Positions 16,421-25,951 are shown, numbered from the stretch's first letter. The stretch is 64,000 nucleotides of DNA from Pseudoalteromonas sp. EB27 (GCF_001974875.1 NZ_MTQD01000019.1:1-64000), one strand, 5' to 3'. Made by a program: numbers and translations. Notes: a model not told the origin generated them from the sequence alone.

Positions 16421-17638
16421 ATGACTAACTATGTTGCTTTTAATGCACAGCGCGCTATCGATTATGTGTCGACGTTAATTGAATCTAACCAATGTAATTT
16501 TTTTGCCCACGGACAAACCTTAACGGCGTACGAGTTTGGTGATGGCAATCTTAATTTAGTATTTAGAATTACTGATGAGCAAAATAATAGCGTTATTTTA
16601 AAGCAAGCTTTGCCTTACGCCCGTTGCGTGGGTGAGTCGTGGCCATTAACGCTTGATAGAGCTCGTATAGAAGCACAAGTTTTGCTTAATCATGGCGCTA
16701 TTTGCCCAACTTATACAGCTAGGGTTTTACATTATAGTGAAATGCAAGCGCTCACTATTTTAGAAGATTTAGGTAATTTACAAATACTGCGTACTGCACA
16801 AAATAATGCAGAGCAATTTCCTAAATTGGCGCAGCATGTAGCGACCTACTTAAGTCATACTGGCTTTTATAATTCAGATTTTTATTTAACCGCACAAACT
16901 AAAAAAGCACTTGTTAGCCAATTTACTAATCCCGAGCTTTGCCAAATTACTGAAGACTTATTTTTTAGCGATCCGTACATTGAGCACGAACGCAATAACT
17001 ACCCAGAGCAACTACAAAGCGAAGTTGATGCAATACAAAAAAATAGCGCGTTAAAGTTAGAAATCGCAAAACTAAAAGCTAATTTTTTATCTAACCCGCA
17101 AACATTACTTCATGGTGATATGCATAGCGGCAGTATTTTTGTTGATTGTAATAATACAAAGATGATCGATCCTGAGTTTGGTTTTTTTGGTCCTATTGGG
17201 TTCGATATTGGCTCTTTTATTGGTAATTTACTTTTAAATTATTGTGCGCAATACGGGCGTATTGAAGATTTTGTGGCTCGTCGTAATTACCAAACCCATT
17301 TATTAAGCACTCTTGTTGAATGCTATACCTTATTTGAACAACATTGGCTTACGCTTATCAATGAGCATACTACTGAAGCTGCGCTAAAGGCTGCAGGTTA
17401 TAGTGAGTACTTTATGAAAAGCGTACTACAAGACACTATTGGTTATTGTGGTGCTGAATTAATTAGGCGCACCATAGGGCTCGCACATGTAACCGATATA
17501 GATAGCATTAGTGATGAGGCTGCGCGCCTTACAGTGCAAAAACAAACATTAGCGCTAGGCGAGCAACTTATTTTGAATGCCCAAACATGCGACAACAAAG
17601 ACGCATTTTTTAGTTTATTAATAAGCCAATTAAACTAA
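16421..17638 (+). CDS. mtnK: S-methyl-5-thioribose kinase
   Basis: Phosphorylates methylthioribose (from methylthioadenosine after nucleosidase action) with ATP. The 405-residue protein is of the choline-kinase-like fold, with the catalytic HGDMHSGSIFV (about residue 231) and the metal-binding DPEFGFFGPIGFD that define MtnK. Using MtnK rather than a phosphorylase (MtnP) means that a separate MTA nucleosidase must exist elsewhere in the genome. Divergent from mtnA, with the MetJ operator between them. Confidence 0.95.
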   Translation: MTNYVAFNAQRAIDYVSTLIESNQCNFFAHGQTLTAYEFGDGNLNLVFRITDEQNNSVILKQALPYARCVGESWPLTLDRARIEAQVLLNHGAICPTYTARVLHYSEMQALTILEDLGNLQILRTAQNNAEQFPKLAQHVATYLSHTGFYNSDFYLTAQTKKALVSQFTNPELCQITEDLFFSDPYIEHERNNYPEQLQSEVDAIQKNSALKLEIAKLKANFLSNPQTLLHGDMHSGSIFVDCNNTKMIDPEFGFFGPIGFDIGSFIGNLLLNYCAQYGRIEDFVARRNYQTHLLSTLVECYTLFEQHWLTLINEHTTEAALKAAGYSEYFMKSVLQDTIGYCGAELIRRTIGLAHVTDIDSISDEAARLTVQKQTLALGEQLILNAQTCDNKDAFFSLLISQLN

Positions 17639-17649
17639 AAAACATTAAA

Positions 17650-17674
17650 AAAAGGCGCTATCAGCGCCTTTTCT
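17650..17674. terminator. Bidirectional terminator between mtnK and the glutamate-synthase-like gene
   Basis: Stem AAAAGGCGCT (17650-17659) / AGCGCCTTTT (17663-17672), loop ATC, with A-tract before and T-rich sequence after. Serves both convergent genes. Confidence 0.9.
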
Positions 17675-17685
17675 ATTATTAAAAT

Positions 17686-19167
17686 TTACTTATAATTTTC
17701 ATAAATTTTATCAAGCGGCTCCGATAAACCACTTTCTTGCACTATACGTACGTGCTCACGCCTTAATTCGCGTGCACTAGTCACACCACAAGAATGAGCT
17801 ATAAGCCCCGCTCCGTAATGAATGTATTTATTATAGTTAGCTACTCGCTGCGCTTTATCAGCTACATTTAAACCGCGTTGCAAACGCTCGTTATGCGTAG
17901 TGATACCCGTTGGACAGGTATCTTTATTACATTGCATTGCCTGAATACAGCCCAGTGCAAACATATGCCCTCGAGCCGACACAACAAAATCAGCACCCAG
18001 TGCCAATGCCCAAGCAACCTTGGAAGGAACAATTAATTTACCTGATGCGATTATTTTAATACGATCTCGCAGCCCATGCTTTTCAAGCATGTTAACTACC
18101 AGCGGTAAACTCTCACGTAGTGGTAAACCGACTGAGTCCATAAGCGGTTGTGGTGCCGCCCCCGTACCACCATCAGCACTATCTATGGTAATAAAATCAG
18201 GTGCTGACTCTATACCACGATGATTTATTTCAGCGAACAACGTTTCTAACCACCCGTAGGCACCAATTACCGCTTTAAAGCCTGTAGGCTTACCTGTCGC
18301 GTTACGTACCGTGGCAATCATATCTAGAATATCGGCTGGGTTTTTAATTTCAGGATGGCCATTGGGACTAATAGAGTCTTGCCCCTCTGGAATACCCCTA
18401 ATTTTAGCTATTTCGGCATTAACTTTACGCCCTGGAAGCATTCCACCCTTACCTGGTTTAGCGCCTTGGCTCATTTTTAGTTCGAACATTTTGACTTGTT
18501 CGTGAGCCGCTATTTCTTTAAGTTTTTCGGTGCTTAAATTTCCATGCTCGTCTCGAGCACCATATTTAGCGGTACCAATTTGAAAAACAATATCGGCGCC
18601 CCCCTCCAAATGGTATGGGCTTAGCCCACCTTCACCGGTGTTCATCCAGCAACCTGCTAATTTAGCTCCTTTTGATAAAGCACGAACCGCAGGCTTTGAG
18701 AGCGCACCAAAGCTCATACCCGATACATTAAATAACGAATTAGTGGTGTAAGGTGTTTTACAGTATGGACCTAAAGTGACATTACTCGGGTCGAGTGCTT
18801 CTTCATCTAAAGTCGGAAACGCACAGTTCATGAACATAACTGTACCTGTTACTTCTAAGCTTTGTGTCGAACCGAATGCAGCAGTACGGTCAACATCTTT
18901 AGCAGCGCGATAAACCCAGCTTCGCTCTGCGCGGTTAAATGGCATTTCCTCTCTATCTTGAGCAAAAAAGTATTGTCTAAAAAACTCACCTTGGCGTTCA
19001 AAAAAATACCGAAAACGACCAATTACAGGGTAATTACGCCTAATAGCATGCTTTGTTTGCGTTACATCTCGAATATAAAAAATAATAACAGTAAGTACAA
19101 CGAACCCGAGCACAACTATAAACATACTTGCAAATATATCGATACTAAACATTATAAAATTGCTCAT
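17686..19167 (-). CDS. Membrane-anchored FMN-binding glutamate-synthase-family protein
   Basis: Resembles the FMN-binding synthase domain of the large glutamate synthase subunit (GltB), but stands alone: no glutaminase domain and no GltD partner nearby. One hydrophobic segment (about residues 8-32, MFIVVLGFVVLTVIIFY) anchors it in the membrane. The TIM-barrel core shows MSFGALSKPAVRALSKGAK, GEGGLSPYH, PGKGGMLPG and DSADGGTGAAPQPLMDS. The iron-sulfur motif C-x5-C-x4-C is kept at Cys407, Cys413 and Cys418, as in GltB. Such stand-alone proteins are widespread, but their reaction is not established; ammonia-dependent glutamate synthesis should not be assumed. Confidence 0.82.
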   Translation of the reverse strand: MSNFIMFSIDIFASMFIVVLGFVVLTVIIFYIRDVTQTKHAIRRNYPVIGRFRYFFERQGEFFRQYFFAQDREEMPFNRAERSWVYRAAKDVDRTAAFGSTQSLEVTGTVMFMNCAFPTLDEEALDPSNVTLGPYCKTPYTTNSLFNVSGMSFGALSKPAVRALSKGAKLAGCWMNTGEGGLSPYHLEGGADIVFQIGTAKYGARDEHGNLSTEKLKEIAAHEQVKMFELKMSQGAKPGKGGMLPGRKVNAEIAKIRGIPEGQDSISPNGHPEIKNPADILDMIATVRNATGKPTGFKAVIGAYGWLETLFAEINHRGIESAPDFITIDSADGGTGAAPQPLMDSVGLPLRESLPLVVNMLEKHGLRDRIKIIASGKLIVPSKVAWALALGADFVVSARGHMFALGCIQAMQCNKDTCPTGITTHNERLQRGLNVADKAQRVANYNKYIHYGAGLIAHSCGVTSARELRREHVRIVQESGLSEPLDKIYENYK

Positions 19168-19343
19168 TTATGACCCTTGGTGATTTTTAAAATAATAGCT
19201 AATAAGTACTGACCGTTTTAATGAACTAAATGGCACATCATAATTATTAATCTGCTAGCTTAAAATAAATACAAGTACTTACCAGCAAACCTGTAACTTA
19301 AATAGCTAAAAAAAAACTCAGTACCCACTTTAAAAAATTATAC

Positions 19344-21125
19344 TTATTTACTTTCCAGCTTAACTGATTCCTTTTTAATATAAATGCGTACTTGCGTTTC
19401 AAGTACCGATAAAGGCACTGAACCATGACGTAATATTTGATGATGAAACTCACGAATATCAAAATTGTGCCCAAGTGCTTGCTCTGCTTCAGAGCGTAAA
19501 CGTTTAATAGTTAATTCACCAATTTTGTACGAGAGGGCTTGTGCAGGCCATGTAATATAACGATCAGTTTCTGTTTTAACGTTATGCAGCGAAAGCGCTG
19601 TATTTTCACTCATAAAATTCATGGCACGCTCGCGACTCCAGCCATACATATGCATACCCGTATCAACAACTAAACGGGCTGCTCGCCACATTTCATAGGT
19701 CAAGCGACCAAAACGGCTATATGGGTCTTGGTAAAAGCCTGCTTCTAATCCTAAATACTCAGAGTAAAGTCCCCAACCTTCGCCAAATGCCGAAAGGTAA
19801 GCATCACGACGATAACTCGGCAAATTTTCAAGCTCAGCATTGAGTGAGATTTGCAAATGATGACCTGGCACGGCTTCGTGCAACGTTAATGCCTCTAAAA
19901 CATACAAAGGGCGCTTATCTAAAGCGTAAGTATTTACCCAGTAATACCCTGCTTCATCATCTCGATTAGAACCAGAATATCGACCTGTTGTGTATTTAGG
20001 GGCAATGCTGGCTGGCACGGGTGCTACGCCATAAGGTTTACGCGGTAAGGTATGAAATAACTTAGGCAGTTGTGCATCCATTTTTTTAGCAATATAAGAG
20101 GCTTCTTTTAAAAGCTGCTCAGGTGTTGTGGCGTAAAATTGTGGATCAGTGCGTAAAAAGTGAATAAATTCGGCAAACGTGCCTTTAAAACCTACTTCTG
20201 TTATTACGTCTTCCATTTCACTGCGGATTCGAGCAACCTCTTTCAATCCAAGTTCGTGAATCTCTTTAGGTGTCATATCGGTAGTGGTGTAATACTTAGC
20301 TCTGTTTTTATAAAATGCCTCGCCATTAGGCGTCTCTGATATGCCAATACTTGTGCGTGCACTAGGTCGATACTGCTGCGTAAAAAACGCTAAGTAATTC
20401 TTATAAGACTGTATAACATCGTCTTTTATAATGTTTTTAGCTTTTTGTTGTAACGCTTTAAATTTATCGTCACTCAAACCTGCTGTATTAGTTAAAAAAG
20501 GTTTATAAAACTCAGATGTAGTTACATCGTCAACAATGTAAGCATTAATTGAGTCTTCATAACCCTCTAAAACTGCTTTAGGTTGGGTAAGGCCTGTTTC
20601 GATCCCTTTTTTCATCCAATAGATGTTTTGTTCAAAAAAGCGTGGGACTTGCGTTAATCGAGTCAAATATACTTGGTAGTCTTGCTGATTTTTATATTGA
20701 GAGCTGTTTACTATGTACGATAAACCAGAATGAAAACCATATTCTGAGGTAAGCGGCATATAGTGCGCATTAAATACATATTCATCAACACTGTTTTGTA
20801 CTTGAGCTCGAATAATATTGAAGTTTATTTGATTTTCATCACTTAACTTTGCAATATTAACTGCGTCTAGCTCAGCAAGTAGACTCGCTTTATTTTTATA
20901 TTCTTGTGCTAAAAATTTGGGCGATAAATTTGGTAATAAATAACCTTCAACTCCCTCTAAATTGCTATAAGGATTAGTACTTTGCCTATAATCGACAATG
21001 CTTTTTGCTACTTGTGTAAATTGTTTATTGGCATTTGGTGTTGTTATTTGGCATGCACTCAATGAACATAAAATTGTGATGCCAAATAAAGATTGGCGAA
21101 GTGGCTTAACTAAAAAGTGATTCAT
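19344..21125 (-). CDS. DUF885-family lipoprotein, putative metallopeptidase
   Basis: Predicted outer-membrane or periplasmic lipoprotein: signal peptide with lipobox LSAC near residue 25 when read from the ATG at 21123-21125 (the frame is open to 21158, but that would place the signal peptide internally). The body is a DUF885 protein with the zinc-peptidase-like motif HEAVPGHHLQ (416-425) and the downstream EGWGLYSEYLG segment, the layout of a gluzincin-type HExxx(G)HH site. Members have been described as dipeptidyl carboxypeptidase-like. Substrate unknown. It stands alone, flanked by a 340-bp leader region to the next gene. Confidence 0.8.
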   Translation of the reverse strand: MNHFLVKPLRQSLFGITILCSLSACQITTPNANKQFTQVAKSIVDYRQSTNPYSNLEGVEGYLLPNLSPKFLAQEYKNKASLLAELDAVNIAKLSDENQINFNIIRAQVQNSVDEYVFNAHYMPLTSEYGFHSGLSYIVNSSQYKNQQDYQVYLTRLTQVPRFFEQNIYWMKKGIETGLTQPKAVLEGYEDSINAYIVDDVTTSEFYKPFLTNTAGLSDDKFKALQQKAKNIIKDDVIQSYKNYLAFFTQQYRPSARTSIGISETPNGEAFYKNRAKYYTTTDMTPKEIHELGLKEVARIRSEMEDVITEVGFKGTFAEFIHFLRTDPQFYATTPEQLLKEASYIAKKMDAQLPKLFHTLPRKPYGVAPVPASIAPKYTTGRYSGSNRDDEAGYYWVNTYALDKRPLYVLEALTLHEAVPGHHLQISLNAELENLPSYRRDAYLSAFGEGWGLYSEYLGLEAGFYQDPYSRFGRLTYEMWRAARLVVDTGMHMYGWSRERAMNFMSENTALSLHNVKTETDRYITWPAQALSYKIGELTIKRLRSEAEQALGHNFDIREFHHQILRHGSVPLSVLETQVRIYIKKESVKLESK

Positions 21126-21397
21126 TATAATGTAACTTAGCAGTGTTATTAATTTCATAAAACTATCGCAGGCTAAATAAATAGCAAGTAAATGAGACCA
21201 ACTTTAATAAATAAACCTTACTAAAAACAAGTGTATTAAACTAAGAAACGACTCTAACATTGCCAATAGCAAGCTTAATTGATGAGAAAAACAGCTATCA
21301 AGCCGCTAAAGTAAAATTTAAGTTCCCTAACTTCTGTTTTTACTTTTAAATGGCGCACATAACGATTACTGTAGTAAAAAATAATAAAAAGCTCGGA

Positions 21398-21444
21398 CGC
21401 ATAACCGCCTCATGGAATGAGATATTCGAATTTGCACTTATGCG
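21398..21444 (+). promoter_or_regulatory. GGA-loop hairpin in the leader of the GGDEF gene (possible CsrA site)
   Basis: An outer stem CGCATAA (21398-21404) / TTATGCG (21438-21444) encloses an inner hairpin CTCAT-GGA-ATGAG (21409-21421) that presents GGA as the whole loop, the arrangement CsrA/RsmA proteins recognise. A second GGA is at 21395-21397. It ends 21 nt before the start codon, which lacks a clear Shine-Dalgarno. The rest of 21126-21465 is AT-rich with no other gene. Confidence 0.4.
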
Positions 21445-21465
21445 TACTTAGTTGGTATTTAAAAA

Positions 21466-22470
21466 ATGATGTTCCATGATTCCATGGCTATTGCACAAGA
21501 AAAAATGACCAAAGTGTGTGTTTTTTTAGAGCGTTATGCGCTCCCACCTACGCCGCTGAATTATCAAGTTATTTATACTTATACCAGTCAAACTAATCTC
21601 AAGCTAAATAAAGCTTTAGATCGTGCTATTGCTGTTGAAGATAATATAGATAGCGTTTTAATTGAACAGCTACATTCTGAGTTTTTAAATACCGGCCACT
21701 TAGCGCAAGTCAACATGATTCAAAACGTTGATGGTGTTATAAATTCACTTTCTCAAAACTCTCATGCTACTGAGAAGCAAATAGTTCGTTTTGCGGGTCA
21801 AGTAAGCGAGTGCGTACATTCGCTTAATGAGAACAACATAGAACAAAGCCGTCAAGCGCTTGAAGTACTCCATAATCAAACCGCCGAATTACTCAACCAA
21901 CATAAGCAATTTAAGCAAGAACTCAGTAAAGCTAAACAACTACACGAAAAAACACAAAAGCAACTTACTCAGCTTCGTAAACAACATATTATTGATAGTC
22001 AAACAGGGCTTTATAAGCGCCATTATTTAACGCAACAAACGCAAGTGTGGACTAATCAACAAAAGTCTATTTGCGCAATAGCGATTCAAATAGACAACCT
22101 TGATCATTTTACTGAAAATTATGGTGATATTATTGGTGAAGTCATTTTGAATAAAGTAGCTAAGCAAGTTCAAAAATATGTTTTCCAAAGTGGCTTACCT
22201 GGTCGCACAGCTAAAGATCAATTTACTGTTTTGCTCGCCGACATCGACCCAGATACGGCCAATGTAATAGCCGAGAAAGTACGAAATGGTGTCGAAAAGC
22301 TGCGCTTTGTTAGTTCAAAAACAGGGATTAAACTACCTAGTATTGGCTTATCACTAGGAATTGCTCAGCATCAACAAGAAGATGATTTTAATCAGCTAGC
22401 TAAAAAAGCATCTCATGCGGCTTATAAAGCACGTTCATTAGGGCAAAGTAGTTACACTGCAGGGCAATAA
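21466..22470 (+). CDS. Degenerate GGDEF-domain protein
   Basis: The 334-residue protein has an N-terminal helical region (about 1-130), a coiled-coil stretch (about 130-175, LHNQTAELLNQHKQFKQEL) and a C-terminal GGDEF fold opening with DSQTGLYKRHYL. The signature is not preserved: it reads AKDQF (249-253) instead of GG[DE]EF, so cyclase activity is unlikely, and no RxxD I-site is apparent. It may act as a c-di-GMP-independent or GTP-binding regulator. No membrane segment or signal peptide. The ATG at 21466 (with a second at 21469) has a poor ribosome-binding site behind a GGA-loop hairpin, which could mean post-transcriptional control. Upstream of ubiE but probably a separate unit. Confidence 0.8.
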   Translation: MMFHDSMAIAQEKMTKVCVFLERYALPPTPLNYQVIYTYTSQTNLKLNKALDRAIAVEDNIDSVLIEQLHSEFLNTGHLAQVNMIQNVDGVINSLSQNSHATEKQIVRFAGQVSECVHSLNENNIEQSRQALEVLHNQTAELLNQHKQFKQELSKAKQLHEKTQKQLTQLRKQHIIDSQTGLYKRHYLTQQTQVWTNQQKSICAIAIQIDNLDHFTENYGDIIGEVILNKVAKQVQKYVFQSGLPGRTAKDQFTVLLADIDPDTANVIAEKVRNGVEKLRFVSSKTGIKLPSIGLSLGIAQHQQEDDFNQLAKKASHAAYKARSLGQSSYTAGQ

Positions 22471-22553
22471 ATTACCTGATAAATCATATTCAAATTGCAC
22501 CTACTGTGTACAATAAAGTACACTAACCTCTATTGTCACGATAGAGATTAGTC

Positions 22554-23309
22554 ATGAACGAAACCGAACAAAAGACCACGCATTTTGGTTATAAAACAGT
22601 AGCCGAGAACGATAAAGCTTCTATGGTTGCTGATGTATTTCACTCAGTAGCTGCAAAATACGATGTAATGAATGATTTAATGTCTTTTGGTGTGCATCGT
22701 TTATGGAAACGTCAAACTATTGCAAGCTCAGGTGTTCGTAAAGGACATCATGTACTCGATTTAGCCGGCGGCACTGGCGATTTAACTGCAAAGTTTAGTC
22801 AATTAGTTGGAGAAACGGGTCAAGTTGTTTTAGGTGATATAAACTCATCTATGCTTAAAGTTGGCCGTGAAAAACTACATAATCTTGGGTTAGTTGGCAA
22901 TATCGACTACGTACAAATGAATGCAGAAATGCTGCCGTTCCCAGATAATAGCTTTGATGTGATCACTATTGCCTTTGGCTTACGTAACGTTACCGATAAA
23001 GACAAAGCATTGCGCTCTATGTACCGTATTTTAAAGCCAGGTGGTCGTTTACTTGTTTTAGAGTTTTCAAAACCAGAGCATGACGTACTTAGTAAAGCTT
23101 ACGATTTTTACTCATTTAATTTATTGCCTACAATGGGTAAGCTAGTTGCTAACGACAGTGAATCGTATAAGTATTTAGCTGAATCTATTCGCATGCATCC
23201 AGATCAAGACACACTAAAAGCGATGATGGAAGATGCAGGCTTTGAGCAAACAACATACCAAAACCTCACAGGCGGAATTGTTGCGCTGCATCGTGGTTTT
23301 AAATATTAA
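22554..23309 (+). CDS. ubiE: Ubiquinone/menaquinone biosynthesis C-methyltransferase
   Basis: SAM-dependent methyltransferase acting in both ubiquinone and menaquinone synthesis. The protein (251 residues) has VFHSVAAKYDVMNDLMSFG, the SAM motif DLAGGTGDLT (about 68-77), FGLRNVTDKDKALRSMYRIL and the KPGGRLLVLEFSKP post-motif, all diagnostic of UbiE. First gene of ubiE-ubiJ-ubiB, in the conserved gammaproteobacterial order leading to tatABC. Confidence 0.97.
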   Translation: MNETEQKTTHFGYKTVAENDKASMVADVFHSVAAKYDVMNDLMSFGVHRLWKRQTIASSGVRKGHHVLDLAGGTGDLTAKFSQLVGETGQVVLGDINSSMLKVGREKLHNLGLVGNIDYVQMNAEMLPFPDNSFDVITIAFGLRNVTDKDKALRSMYRILKPGGRLLVLEFSKPEHDVLSKAYDFYSFNLLPTMGKLVANDSESYKYLAESIRMHPDQDTLKAMMEDAGFEQTTYQNLTGGIVALHRGFKY

Positions 23310-23320
23310 GGCTAGCAGTT

Positions 23321-24004
23321 ATGGCACTTGAGAAAATAACAAAAAATAATAATGATGCAATGGCATCTGAATTTTTTATGTTACCTAATTTTGTGCTTTC
23401 GCTTATTGAGCGTGTACTAAATCAAGCTCTCAGCCTTGACCCACAATTGTCTCAAAAACTAAGCGCAGTTAAACATCAACGCTTAGTGGTTGAAGTAAGA
23501 GATTGGCAACAAAGTATCCAACTTGTTTATAGCGCTGAGCAATTGCACTTATACAGTGCTCAAAGTAACGAAAACGCAGATTGTATGATCAGCGCAGATA
23601 TAGACACGCTTTTAGCACTTAAAAACCCAGCTATGCTTACCCAGTTAATTCGCCAAGATAAGCTCGACTTACAAGGCGATTTAAATATTGCGCAAACTTA
23701 TAGTAATGCGTTTTCAGGCATTGATATTGATTGGCCTGAACAGCTTTCTAAATACATTGGCGATACCCCCGCTCAGCAGTTATATCTATACCTAAAAAAA
23801 CTAAAACAAAAGAGCAGCAAAACCAATACTAAAATAAGTACCATGCTTACAAGTTTATGCCAAGACGAGCTCGCAATTACTATTCACCCATTAGAACTTG
23901 AGCAATTTAAACAAAAAAATAGAGAACTCAAAGGCCAAGTAGCTGCTGTTGAGCAGCGTATAAATACCTTGTTAAACTCTTTTTTACCTTCAAACACCCG
24001 CTAA
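23321..24004 (+). CDS. ubiJ: Ubiquinone biosynthesis accessory factor UbiJ
   Basis: Lipid-binding accessory protein of the aerobic ubiquinone-synthesis complex. It has an SCP2-type sterol-carrier domain (about residues 20-120, with LHLYSAQSNENADCMISADI) followed by a C-terminal helix rich in charged residues (LEQFKQKNRELKGQVAAVEQ). Its place between ubiE and ubiB, 11 nt after ubiE, is the standard one for UbiJ. Sequence conservation in this family is low; context carries much of the call. Confidence 0.9.
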   Translation: MALEKITKNNNDAMASEFFMLPNFVLSLIERVLNQALSLDPQLSQKLSAVKHQRLVVEVRDWQQSIQLVYSAEQLHLYSAQSNENADCMISADIDTLLALKNPAMLTQLIRQDKLDLQGDLNIAQTYSNAFSGIDIDWPEQLSKYIGDTPAQQLYLYLKKLKQKSSKTNTKISTMLTSLCQDELAITIHPLELEQFKQKNRELKGQVAAVEQRINTLLNSFLPSNTR

Positions 24005-24013
24005 GGATTTTTT

Positions 24014-25618
24014 GTGTCGACTGCACGTTTGTATAACATCACCAAAACTTTACTTCGCTATGGGCTAGACGAGCTAATTCCTAAACATAAGATCCCTTGG
24101 TTTGGTAAAGTAGCTCGTGGCAGTTTGTTTTGGCTGCGTAATCAGCACAAAGAAAAACCTGCAGGACTACGTTTACGTTTGGCACTACAAGAGCTTGGTC
24201 CCGTTTGGATTAAGTTTGGCCAAATGCTCTCTACTCGTCGTGACTTACTCCCTCATGATATCGCTTTAGAGCTTGCCTTTTTACAAGATCAAGTTCAGCC
24301 ATTTGAAGGCGAACTTGCACAAAAAATAATAGAAAAAGCGCTAGAAATTAACGATATAAGTGAATTGTTTAGTGAGTTTTCACAAACTCCTCTAGCCTCT
24401 GCATCTATAGCGCAAGTGCATACAGCAAAGCTTATTGATGAGCAAAGCATTGAGCAAGATGTAGTAATTAAGGTTATTAGACCAAATATTTACGAGCAAA
24501 TTAATGCCGATTTAGCGTTAATGGAAAAGCTCGCTAAGGTACTTGCAAAAGTCCATAACGAATCAAAACGCCTGCGTCCTATAGAAGTAGTTAAAGAATA
24601 TAAAAAAACACTCCTAGACGAGCTCGACTTAATGCGCGAAGGTGCCAATGGCATTCAACTTAAGCGCAACTTTGAAGGCTCTGAATCATTGTATATTCCT
24701 GCAGTTTACAGTGATTATAGCCGTAGTAATGTCCTAGTAATGGAGCGTATTTACGGTATACCCGTCTCTGATACCGATTCACTTCTGGCGCAAAACACGA
24801 ATATGAAATTACTTGCTGAGCGCGGCGTAGAAGTGTTTTTTACGCAAGTGTTTAGAGACAGCTTTTTTCATGCCGACATGCATCCGGGTAATATATTCGT
24901 CTCTCGCGAGCATCCTGAAAATCCAATGTATATCGGTATTGACTGCGGTATTGTTGGTACTTTGAGCAAAGAAGACAAACGTTATCTAGCTGAAAACTTT
25001 ATTGCCTTTTTTAATCGTGATTATCGCCAAGTTGCACAGCTACACGTTGATTCTGGCTGGGTACCACACGATACCAGTATTGAAGAATTTGAATTTGCGA
25101 TTCGCACAGTGTGCGAGCCTATATTCAATAAACCGCTTGCTGAAATTTCATTTGGTCACGTGCTCGTAAATCTATTTAATACCGCACGTCGTTTTAACAT
25201 GCAGGTTCAACCGCAATTAGTGTTACTGCAAAAGACCTTATTATACGTTGAAGGATTAGGGCGTCAGCTATATCCACAACTCGACTTATGGAAAACAGCT
25301 AAACCCTTTTTAGAAGATTGGGTTAAGCAGCAAGTTGGACCGCTATCAGTACTGAAGCAAATGTATGCTAACTTGCCATTTTGGGCTGAAAAAATGCCTG
25401 AACTACCTGATCTAATTTACCAGAATTTAAAGCGTGCACCACACGCTCATAAACCTCAAGAACAAAAGGTATCTCATAAACCTTTAATATTGAGTTTATT
25501 TGGTAGTGCTACAATGATTATGGCAACACTTTGTTATTTACAGCACGATTTAATAGCTGCAGGTATTACTATAAGCTTATCGGCTATTAGTTTTATAACA
25601 GCATGGCGCAACGCATAA
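24014..25618 (+). CDS. ubiB: Ubiquinone biosynthesis regulatory kinase-like protein UbiB
   Basis: Atypical (ADCK/ABC1) kinase-like ATPase required for ubiquinone synthesis. The 534-residue protein has the family KxGQ motif in IKFGQMLSTRRDLLP, the alanine-rich loop ASASIAQVHTAKL replacing the P-loop, EKDLMREGAN-like helix (LDELDLMREGANG), HADMHPGNIFVS and IGIDCGIVG. Two hydrophobic C-terminal segments (about 490-530) anchor it to the inner membrane. GTG start at 24014 preceded by AAGGA. Confidence 0.96.
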   Translation: MSTARLYNITKTLLRYGLDELIPKHKIPWFGKVARGSLFWLRNQHKEKPAGLRLRLALQELGPVWIKFGQMLSTRRDLLPHDIALELAFLQDQVQPFEGELAQKIIEKALEINDISELFSEFSQTPLASASIAQVHTAKLIDEQSIEQDVVIKVIRPNIYEQINADLALMEKLAKVLAKVHNESKRLRPIEVVKEYKKTLLDELDLMREGANGIQLKRNFEGSESLYIPAVYSDYSRSNVLVMERIYGIPVSDTDSLLAQNTNMKLLAERGVEVFFTQVFRDSFFHADMHPGNIFVSREHPENPMYIGIDCGIVGTLSKEDKRYLAENFIAFFNRDYRQVAQLHVDSGWVPHDTSIEEFEFAIRTVCEPIFNKPLAEISFGHVLVNLFNTARRFNMQVQPQLVLLQKTLLYVEGLGRQLYPQLDLWKTAKPFLEDWVKQQVGPLSVLKQMYANLPFWAEKMPELPDLIYQNLKRAPHAHKPQEQKVSHKPLILSLFGSATMIMATLCYLQHDLIAAGITISLSAISFITAWRNA

Positions 25619-25697
25619 ACTGAGTGCTATTTGCGCTATTGGGCGTATAATTAGTATTTAAAATATACATTTAACCGTTTATATATTGGAGAAAACC

Positions 25698-25946
25698 ATG
25701 GGTTTTGGTGGTATTAGTATTTGGCAATTATTAATTGTTTTAGCGATCATAGTTTTACTTTTCGGTACAAAAAAACTACGCGGTATGGGTGGTGATATTG
25801 GAGGCGCTGTTAAAGGCTTTAAAAAAGCAATGTCAGACGACACAGCGAGTGAACAAGAAAAGTCAGAGCAAATTCAACAATCAGAAAAAAGCACCGTTGA
25901 CGGCTCAACCAATACTGAAAAAAACAAAGATAGCAATAAGGTTTAA
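25698..25946 (+). CDS. tatA: Sec-independent protein translocase subunit TatA
   Basis: Pore-forming subunit of the twin-arginine translocon. Short protein (82 residues): one N-terminal membrane helix (IWQLLIVLAIIVLLFGTKKL) with the FGTKKLRGMG hinge, an amphipathic helix (GGAVKGFKKAM) and an acidic/polar tail. The ATG at 25698 is preceded by TTGGAG; the longer frame starting on that TTG is rejected. First gene of tatABC. Confidence 0.95.
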   Translation: MGFGGISIWQLLIVLAIIVLLFGTKKLRGMGGDIGGAVKGFKKAMSDDTASEQEKSEQIQQSEKSTVDGSTNTEKNKDSNKV

Positions 25947-25951
25947 TTAGT

